In this document: piece by piece, positions 7,258-17,500 of the stretch | Layout: every line of letters begins with the position of its first letter | How positions within the stretch are numbered: position 1 is the first letter of the stretch | Virus record (IMG/VR): IMGVR_UViG_3300017709_000008 | Span: 1-38,316 of that record | Length of the DNA stretch: 38,316 nt | Strand: one strand, 5' to 3' | DNA from: a virus | The notes under the pieces: generated by a model | Database searches by the model: none | What the model was told of the DNA's origin: nothing | The model's input: only the letters and a program-made list of their open reading frames with translations | Program-made: the position numbers and the translations under genes

Positions 7258-8133
7258 TTATTGTTCTATAGATTGAAATATTTTATTACTATCAAATACT
7301 TCACTTAAATCGTTATAAGGGAAATTATGTATACCTTCAGACAAATTAAAAGGAGCATATGATGCCTCTTCATAATTTAATTCTTTTGTAAATGGGTTTG
7401 ATTTAATATTATCATGAAGTTTATAACCAAAAATTTCAGGTTTTGTATTTGACCAACATACAGTTGATTTTAAATTTAATGCTGCTGCCATATGTTGAAC
7501 AAAACTATCTATTAATATTCTTTTATCTGATAATAATAATAGTACTGCTATACTTCTAAATCCATCTAAAGCATGTAAGGTATCAGGATAAACTTTTTGA
7601 TCTTCTCTTTTTATATGTACAATAGTATGGGATTCTTTATATCTATTAATTATATCTATTACGGTAGGATCAGGTAAATCCCTTGTCCATGCATAGTTAT
7701 AACCTAAATTTTGTGGACCTCCATTTGGTTGTATTGCTAATATTGGTTTATCTGTTTGGTAAAAGGGTTTAAAATAATCTAACTCAGGTTGTGTTAAATA
7801 AATTTCTGGTTGTTCATTATTATAATGTAATCCATATAAATCACACCAGGTTTTAAATAGATGTATTGGTTTTTCTAGAATAAAATTTGAGGTTCTATAA
7901 GGTTCATTTACAAAAATTTTACATTTTTTGTCTTTAATATATTTTAAATAAAAACCACTTGTGTTATTAATATTATATATTTCATCAACATTTGGATTAT
8001 TTAAAAATACATCTTTAAACGCTGTAACTACTACTAGATGAGAATTTTTATAACGTTTTTTAATAACTTTTACCATTGCTGTAGCCATGATAGATTTACC
8101 TAGACCACCCTCTATTTGGAATATTATATTCAT
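7258..8133 (-). CDS. Glycosyltransferase family 9-like (heptosyltransferase fold)
   Basis: The 291-aa protein shows the GT-B layout of family 9. The N-terminal half starts IIFQIEGGLGKSIMATAMVKVIKKRYK, with the Gly-rich loop and following helix, then LVVVTAFKDVFLNNPNVDEIYN. The C-terminal half has ILAIQPNGG, a SHTIVHIKRE strand, and ILIDSFVQHMAAALNLKSTVCWSNTKPEIFGY, which matches the nucleotide-sugar site of heptosyltransferase-like enzymes. It would transfer a sugar to a glycan or protein. It is the last gene of the fibre block, behind the Ser/Thr-rich fibre, so virion decoration or host-surface change are both plausible. It is somewhat short for the family (usually 320-350 residues). A 63-bp gap upstream shows no clear promoter. 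Confidence 0.75.
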   Translation of the reverse strand: MNIIFQIEGGLGKSIMATAMVKVIKKRYKNSHLVVVTAFKDVFLNNPNVDEIYNINNTSGFYLKYIKDKKCKIFVNEPYRTSNFILEKPIHLFKTWCDLYGLHYNNEQPEIYLTQPELDYFKPFYQTDKPILAIQPNGGPQNLGYNYAWTRDLPDPTVIDIINRYKESHTIVHIKREDQKVYPDTLHALDGFRSIAVLLLLSDKRILIDSFVQHMAAALNLKSTVCWSNTKPEIFGYKLHDNIKSNPFTKELNYEEASYAPFNLSEGIHNFPYNDLSEVFDSNKIFQSIEQ

Positions 8134-8196
8134 TTATAACTTTAATTTTAGTAAGAACAATATACAACATTATTCTTAGTTTTCCACATTATTTTA

Positions 8197-8520
8197 TTAA
8201 TTCCAAGGTTTTCCTGTTGCTTCTGTTACATTTGATATTTCTAATAATGAAGAAGCTAAAGAAGCAGAATTCCATGTTTCATAAGATGTATAATCAATAG
8301 AACTAGTTACCCAAGCTAATACATCACCTTCTGTTAAGTTTTCATAAGGAACAAAATTTTCATCAGTTGAACTACCAGATATTTCTATATCTCCTACTTT
8401 TCTTCTAGAGTAAGATTTACTTCCACTATTAATGTAAGATATACAAGCAAACTTAACTTTATTAACTACACCGTTAGTTACATTTCTATTTAATTCATAA
8501 ATTTTCCAAGTATGTTTCAT
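8197..8520 (-). CDS. Small conserved phage protein next to the tail fibre
   Basis: This 107-aa protein begins KHTWKIYELNRNVTNGVVNKVKFACISY and has a second conserved stretch, VPYENLTEGDVLAWVTSSIDYTSYETW, ending in ATGKPWN. From memory it resembles a family of about 100-aa proteins found beside tail fibres in T4-like marine phages. Its function is unknown to me; a beta-rich structural or fibre-assembly role is plausible from context. The ATG lies 6 bp after the fibre stop. GAAGGA, formed by the last fibre codons, sits about 10 bp upstream and is the only reasonable Shine-Dalgarno-like sequence at its normal distance in the window. Confidence 0.75.
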   Translation of the reverse strand: MKHTWKIYELNRNVTNGVVNKVKFACISYINSGSKSYSRRKVGDIEISGSSTDENFVPYENLTEGDVLAWVTSSIDYTSYETWNSASLASSLLEISNVTEATGKPWN

Positions 8521-8526
8521 ATTTTT

Positions 8527-11500
8527 TTATCCTTCTAATTCTTGAATACGTTGTTCTAGTTGTTCTACTTTAGTATTTAATTCCTTTATGGCATTAATAG
8601 CAGCAAATATAAGTGGATCTTGTTGGAAACCTAATAAATCTGTAGTTTCTTCTTCATCATTTTCATTTAATTTAGCTGTAAAATTATGAATTGTTTCTGG
8701 GAAAATACTTTGTATTTCTTGGGCTATGATACCAATTCCACTTCCTGTTGGATGGTTAGCTGCACCAGTATAATCAAATGTTCTTGGTTGGATTTGTATA
8801 ATATCACTTAAACTCTTAGTATAGTTTTGAATATTGGTTTTTAATCTTTCATCTGAAGAGTTTGACCAACTTCCACCAAATGGTTTAGCTGCGCTACCAT
8901 TTACAAAGAATGTATAAAAAGAACATCCATTTGTAGAATTAACTGCTACTTGACCATTAGATGTACCACTTCCTATTACAGCAAATTTAGTACTTCTTGA
9001 AGTATCTGAAGTACCATTACCAACAGCAAATCTATGTACACAGGTAGAACCAGCATAATCATTAAATTTACCAACAATAACTTGAGAATCTCCTCTAGCT
9101 GCAGTTGCACTTGTTGGAGTAGTAATACCACAACCTATAGCAACTTGAACATTACCTTTACTTCCTACTGATCCATTCCCAAGAACTATACTATATGCTC
9201 CAAAATTATTATTATAACCCCCAGCCATGAATGAATAACTACCATCCCCATCTGATATATTACAAATTCCATTTACTGCTGTATAACCATTTATGTTAGT
9301 ATCCATGGTGATACAATTAGATCCTCCACTTCCAATAAAGTTATGGTTTCCTGCTTGGATATAATTTTGAGCTCCTCCTACTATAGCATTTCCTATTCCA
9401 CTCGTAATTTCATTGCAAAATCCACCTGCTATAATATCACAACCTGAACCAAGAGCTTTATTCAAACATCCTCCTAATACTGCGGAGTTTGTACGACATG
9501 CACAGTTACCTTGACCAAATGCAAATGAACCTTCATTAGTTGCTTTAGTACCAGATCCACCTCCTGCAAATGAGGAATTACCAGAAGCAGTAGCACCTGT
9601 ACCAATTACAAAAGATTGACAACCACTAGCTGTATTACCACATCCTGAAGCAACTGCATCTAATCCTGATGCTAAATTTGTTTGACCTCCAAGTGCAAAT
9701 GAATTACCTCCTTTTGCATTATTAACAGCACCAAATGCTGCAGAAGCACCTCCTGATGCTGTTACTGCGTAACCATAAGCTATTGATTGATCTCCAGTAG
9801 CTTGAGCAAATTCTCCACCTGCTGCTGCATAATTTCCTTGAACTAAATTTTCTTTACCTGAGATTATTGTACTAAATGATATTTGGGAACTACCTGATAT
9901 TGTATTCATACAACCTCCTACTATGGTAGAAAAAGGAGCAAAACAAAGGCTATTCTTTTCTCCTCCAACTATGGCAGCACAACAAGAAGCATTACATACT
10001 TTATTTCTATTACCACCAAGTACACTAGTAGCAACTGAACAATAATCAACATAATTATCAGTACCAGCTCCAATAAAAGATGCTATACCTGCGTTACAAT
10101 TATCTTGTCCTGCAACAACAGCACCAAGATCTCGACTAGCATAATTTGTACATCCACTTCCTATAAAGTTCATTTGTGCTGAACTTGTATTTGCAAAACC
10201 TGCCCCAATAAATGAACATTGACCATTATTCATATTACATGCTCCTCCGGCAATAGTTGCATTTTGGGTACCCATAGTAATAAGATGATCATGACCACCT
10301 AATACAGATGTTAAATTACCAAGATTAGATGTACTACCACTAGTAAAGTTTATTCTATCAGAATTACTCATACCTACAGTTAATGATCCAATTGCTACTA
10401 ATGTACTGCCATTAAAAGTTAAATTAGCTTCAGCATTTAGTTCTCCTTGTACTCCTGTAGATGTTGTAACTCTATTGTTACCTAAATTAGTAATTGTAGC
10501 TGCTCCACTTGTACCACTTGAACCACTTGAACCTGAATTACCTGATGTTCCAGATGAACCTGAAGTTCCTGAAGAACCAGATGAACCTGAATTACCTGAA
10601 GTTCCAGAAGAACCACTTGAACCTGAATTACCTGATGTTCCAGATGAACCTGAAGTTCCTGAAGAACCAGATGTTCCAGATGAACCTGATGTTCCTGAAG
10701 AACCAGATGTTCCTGAAGAACCTGCTTCTACTCTATATCCTAAATCACCATTTGAATCTACTACTACTACACAAGTAGAAGTTTTAGTTAATAATGAAGG
10801 CATGTTTACAGTACCACTATTAAGATTTAATGGATTTGAGGTAGTACCAGCTGATGTATTCTTAGTAAGGAATTCTAAACAACCCATAGCAGATGAACCA
10901 AGTCCTCCTCCTCCATTATTTCCCGTTGCTGTAATTGTTGATTTATTTATGGTACCATTTTGGTTAATTTGAAGGCTACCTGAGCTCCATCCATTAACAT
11001 CATTTCTTGATACTGATAAAGTTCCACCAACACCACTTGAATTTGGTCTTACGTTAAAGTTACCCTTAACTTGAGTATAACCAGTGATACACATATCACC
11101 ATCTTGTTGTGTTAAACCTGAAGCACTAACTTGTAAAATTGGTACTCCTGATATATCTGATGCTGCAAATACTGTTCCTAATAAATCATCAGTTACAGAA
11201 AATAATTGGCCTTGAGAACCTTGTACATCTAAAATTGTACTACCTGATCCTGATACCATTAATTGAGTACCATCAAATGTTAAATTAGCTTCAGCTTGTA
11301 ATTCACCTTGTGTTCCTGTTGCTGTTGTAACTCTATTATTAGCATTATCTAATATATTAGCTACTCCTGATGTTCCACTTGAACCACTTGAACCACTTGA
11401 ACCACTACTTCCTGATGTTCCTGAAGAACCACTTGTTCCTGATGAACCATCTGTACCTGCAGTTCCTGTAGTACCTGATGTACCACTTGAACCTGAAGTT

Positions 11501-14500
11501 CCGCTTGTACCACTTGAACCTGAAGTACCTGAAGAACCTGAAGTTCCACTTGTGCCACTTGAACCACTAGTTCCTGAAGTGCCATCTGTACCATCTGTAC
11601 CAGAAGTTCCTGATGAACCACTAGTGCCACTTGTTCCACTACTTCCAGATGTACCATTTGAACCACTTGTTCCACTTGAACCAGATGTTCCACTTGAACC
11701 AGATGTTCCACTTGTTCCTGAAGAACCTGATGTTCCTGAAGTTCCTGAAGAACCAGATGAACCTGAGTTTCCTGATGTACCTGAAGAACCTGATGTTCCT
11801 GATGAACCACTTGTTCCACTTGTTCCCGATGATCCACTCGTGCCACTTGAACCACTTGTTCCACTTGAACCTGAAGAACCATCGTCACCTCTATCACCTG
11901 TAACTACAAATGATACTATAATGTCTTCACCATTTGTTAAACTGTTACCCCCATATGCTTCATTACTAACATCAATTGTCCACCAAGCTCCATTATCTGT
12001 TAAATCAGAGATTGCAAATAAAAGGAAATCTAATGGATCATCTTTATCAGATAACCTAACGTGACCTTTTACAGCTGATGTTGAACTATCTACTGTTTGT
12101 AAGAAACTTTGAATACTTTCTCCTTGATCATCAACCTCACTAATTGCCATTTCTGTAGCAGAAAATTGAGTTGAATTATTTAATCTTACATTACCTCCTC
12201 CAGGATTTGCTATTGAAGTTGATGTACTAAAAGTATAATCAAATGTAGCACCTCCAAAATTACCATCTTTTCCTGAAGTTCCTGAAGAACCTGATGTTCC
12301 TGAACTACCATTTGTACCACTAGTTCCTGATGTTCCTGAAGAACCACTAGTTCCTGATGAACCACTTGTTCCTGATGAACCATCTGTACCATCTGTTCCT
12401 GAAGTTCCGCTTGTGCCACTCGAACCTGAAGTTCCACTTGTACCACTTGAACCACTAGTACCTGAACTACCACTTGTTCCGCTTGTTCCTGATGATCCGT
12501 CTGTACCATTTGAACCACTTGTTCCGCTTGTTCCAGATGAACCACTAGTGCCTGAACTACCACTTGTTCCTGAAGTTCCTGAGGAACCACTTGTTCCTGA
12601 TGTTCCTGAAGTTCCACTTGAACCTGAAGTTCCTGAAGTGCCACTTGTTCCACTTGTTCCAGAAGAACCTGATGTTCCTGAAGTACCATCAGTTCCACTA
12701 GTTCCTGAACTTCCTGATGTACCCGAAGTACCTGAAGTACCAGATGAACCAGAAGTTCCTGAAGTACCGTCTGTACCATTTGATCCTGAAGTTCCACTTG
12801 AACCAGATGTACCACTTGAGCCTGATGTTCCTGAAGTTCCACTTGAACCTGATGTTCCATTTGTACCTGAAGTTCCACTTGAACCTGATGTACCTGAAGT
12901 TGCTGCTGCTGTTTTCTTTTTAACAGTACCATCTGATGCTATAATAAGAACATCATCTTCAGTACCTGTATTAACAGTACCTATATTAAGTTTATTTACG
13001 TGAGTTGTACAAGCTGAAACTGAAGTTATATCTGATCCAAGAATAAAAGCATGTTGATGTTCTGCTACATTGCAACAACCACCCCCTATAAAAGTATAAT
13101 CTGCACAGTTTTCATTACTAAAACCTCCAACTATAACAAAATTATCATTGGAATAATCAAGGCTTTTATTAGTTGAACCTCCAACAATAACACCCCATGA
13201 ACCAGTAAGGTAATTGCAAATACCACCTCCTATAAAACTATTCGAACCCCCAATACGATTACATTCTCCTCCAACTACAACATTTGCAATTCCACTTTCA
13301 CCTACACTAGAAGAGATAAAGTTTTTATGGCCACCACCAATAAAGTTGTAAAAATCAAAAGCACAATTACAAAGACCACCTACAATTACGTTATAAACAT
13401 CTTGGGTTGCGTCACTTCCAAGAGTATGTCTTGCTCCACCACCTATAAAACTAATGTTTGAACAGTTTACATTTTGACGTCCTCCTACAATTACAGAACA
13501 ACACCCAGCACTAATACAGTTATTGGCACCAGCTCCAATAAAACTACCAGATGCACCAGTAAATGCAGCACCAAGACCTGTACCAGTTATACAGTTATTT
13601 CTACCAGCTACAATAGCGGATATACCACCAGTATTGCTGTTTTCACAACCACTACCTATAAAGTTATAATCTCCTTTATTAACACCAATGGTTCCTGAGG
13701 CACTATTACCACATCCACCAACAATAACTTGACCTATAGCACAAGTATTTATTGAGTTAGAAGAACCACCTCCAATAAATCCATATGCACAACTCCCATT
13801 TGTAACATTATTTTGACCACCAGCAATTGTTGACCAACAACCATTAGCAGTATTTGAACCACTTACAGGATGAATACCTGAATCTTCGTCCCCAGGAACA
13901 TGATATTCATAAGGACCTGTTGGACCCGATAAACCACTTGTTCCAGAAGAACCTGAAGTACCTGAAGAACCATCTGTTCCACTTTCACCACTTGAACCTG
14001 AAGAGCCACTTACTCCACTAGTACCACTTGTTCCTGATGATCCACTTGTTCCATCTGAACCTGAAGTTCCACTTGTTCCACTTGAACCACTTGTTCCATC
14101 TGTACCTGAAGTTCCTGATGTACCTGAACTTCCGGATGTACCTGAAGAACCATTTGATCCACTAGTTCCAGAACTTCCTGAAGTACCTGAACTACCATCT
14201 GTACCATTTGATCCACTAGTACCACTTGTACCTGAAGAACCATCTCCACCTGAAGCACCATCTAAATTAACTTCCCATGATGTATATGTACCTGAACCTA
14301 CTGTTCTTGTTGGAGATAAAAATACTAATTCTCCTGTAGAACTATTATACGAATCAATTTCACATTCTTGGAAATTATTCACATCATATACAATAATAAT
14401 AGATTGTGCTGTTGTATAAGCTAAACCAGTATCTACAGTTATTGTACCACTATTACCTAAAGTAAAAGAAGTTGATGATGTAGTTGCGTATTTATCTGAT

Positions 14501-17500
14501 TCCCCACTTGTTCCTGATGTACCTGAACTTCCTGAGGTTCCTGATGTACCAGAAGAACCTGAAGTTCCACTTGTTCCTGATGTTCCACTTGTACCCGAAG
14601 AACCATCAGTACCATTTGATCCTGAAGTTCCGCTTGTACCACTTGAACCACTTGTTCCATCTGTACCATTTGAGCCAGATGTTCCTGATGTACCACTTGA
14701 ACCACTAGTTCCTGATGTACCACTAGTTCCTGATGAACCATCTGTACCATCTGTACCACTTGTTCCTGATGAACCATCTGTACCATCTGTACCTGAAGTT
14801 CCACTTGTTCCACTTGAACCTGAAGTTCCGCTTGTGCCACTTGAACCTGAGGTACCATCTGTACCATCTGTTCCTGAAGTACCACTTGTCCCAGAAGAAC
14901 CTGAATCTCCTGATGTTCCTGAAGAACCACTTGTTCCATCTGTTCCATCTGTACCTGAAGTTCCTGATGTTCCTGAAGAACCTGAAGTTCCTGAAGTACC
15001 ACTAGTACCACTTGTTCCTGATGATCCACTTGTTCCTGAAGTTCCTGAAGAACCTGATGTACCTGAAGTACCATCGGTTCCATCTGTACCTGAAACACCA
15101 CTTGTTCCACTTGAACCAGATGTTCCTGAAGTTCCACTTGAACCAGATGTACCACTTGTTCCATCTGTACCGTTTGAGCCTGATGTTCCTGAAGTCCCGC
15201 TTGTACCACTTGAACCTGATGTTCCACTTGTACCACTTGAACCTGAAGTACCATCGGTACCATTTGATCCTGAAGTTCCTGAAGTTCCACTTGAACCACT
15301 TGTTCCACTTGTTCCTGAAGTTCCTGAAGAACCACTATTACCTGAAGTACCATCTGTACCATCTGTACCAGAGGTTCCTGATGTGCCCGAAGAGCCATCT
15401 GTACCTGAAGTTCCTGATGTTCCTGAAGAACCTGAAGTTCCTGAAGTACCACTAGTACCACTTGTTCCTGATGATCCACTTGTTCCTGAAACACCACTTG
15501 TTCCACTTGAACCAGATGTTCCTGAGGTTCCATCTGTACCATTTGAGCCTGATGTACCTGAAGTACCACTAGTACCTGATGTACCTGAACTACCATCTCC
15601 ACCACTAGCACCATCTAGGTTGACTTCCCATGATGTGTATGTTCCTGAACCTACTGTTCTAGTAGGTGATAAAAATACTAATTCTCCTGTAGAACTATCA
15701 TATGAATCAATTTCACATTCTTGGAAGTTGTTTACATCATAAACTATGATTATAGATTGAGCTGTTGTATAAGCTAAACCCGTGTCAACTGTTATTGTTC
15801 CACTATTACCTAAGGTAAAACTAGTAGAAGAAGTTGTAGCGTATTTATCTGATTCACCACTTGTTCCTGATGTACCTGAAGATCCACTTGTTCCCGAAGA
15901 TCCACTTGTTCCTGATGTTCCACTTGAACCACTTGTTCCAGAAGTTCCACTTGTGCCACTTGAACCACTAGTACCTGAAGTGCCATCTGTACCATCTGTA
16001 CCAGAGGTTCCTGATGTTCCTGAAGAACCTGAAGTACCTGATGTACCACTACTTCCAGAAGTACCAGAAGTACCACTTGTTCCATCTGTACCATTTGAGC
16101 CAGATGTTCCTGATGTTCCTGAAGATCCACTTGTACCACTTGTACCTGAAGAACCTGATGTTCCATTTGTACCTGAAGTGCCACTTGTTCCATCTGTACC
16201 TGAAGTACCTGAAGTACCATCTGTACCATCTGTTCCTGAAGTTCCTGAAGAACCACTAGTACCATCTGTTCCGTCTGTACCTGAAGTTCCGCTTGTTCCG
16301 CTTGAACCTGAAGTTCCTGATGTACCACTAGATCCACTAGTACCACTTGTACCTGAAGAACCATCTGAACCACTTGTTCCTGATGTACCAGAAGAACCAT
16401 CATCTCCTACTTCACCTGATGTACCAGAAGTTCCTGAAGTACCACTTGTTCCACTAGTTCCACTAGTTCCTGAACTACCATCTGTACCATCTGTTCCTGA
16501 AGTTCCGCTTGTACCACTCGAACCTGAAGTTCCACTTGTTCCTGAACTACCATCTGTACCTGAAGTGCCTGATGTTCCAGAAGTTCCTGAACTACCATCT
16601 GTTCCACTAGTTCCACTTGTACCACTTGAACCTGAAGTTCCGCTTGTTCCTGATGTTCCACTTGAACCATCTGTACCTGCAGTACCTGTAGTACCTGATG
16701 TTCCACTTGAACCATCTGTACCTGAAGTACCATCTGTACCACTAGTTCCTGATGAACCTGATGTACCTGAAGAACCGCTTGTACCACTTGTTCCTGAAGA
16801 ACCGCTTGTACCACTTGTTCCTGATGTACCACTTGTACCACTTGAACCTGAAGTTCCTGAAGTCCCAGATGTTCCTGAAGAACCATCTCCACCACTAGCA
16901 CCATCTAAATTAACTGTCCAACTTGTATAAGTTCCTGAACCTACTGTTCTAGTAGGACTTCCAAATACTAATTCACCATTAGTATCATCATAAGTTATTA
17001 CTTCACATTCTTGGAAATTATTTACATCATAAACTATGATTATGGATTGAGCAGGGGTATATGCAAGACCTGTATCAACAGTTATTGTACCACTATTACC
17101 TAAAGTAAAAGAAGTACTTGAAGTTGTAGCATATTTATCTGATTCTCCGCTTGTTCCTGATGTTCCTGAAGATCCGCTTGTTCCTGAGGAACCACTTGTT
17201 CCCGATGTACCTGATGTACCTGAAGAACCTGAAGTTCCTGAAGTGCCATCTGTACCATCTGAACCTGAAGTTCCTGATGTACCTGAAGTTCCTGAGGAAC
17301 CAGAGGTACCAGAAGTTCCTGATGAACCGCTTGTTCCACTTGTTCCAGAAGTTCCTGATGAACCGCTTGTTCCACTTGTTCCTGATGAGCCATCTGTACC
17401 ATTTGAGCCACTTGTTCCACTTGTACCACTTGAACCATCTGTACCATCTGTACCTGAAGTTCCTGAACTTCCAGATGTTCCTGATGAACCATCTGTTCCT

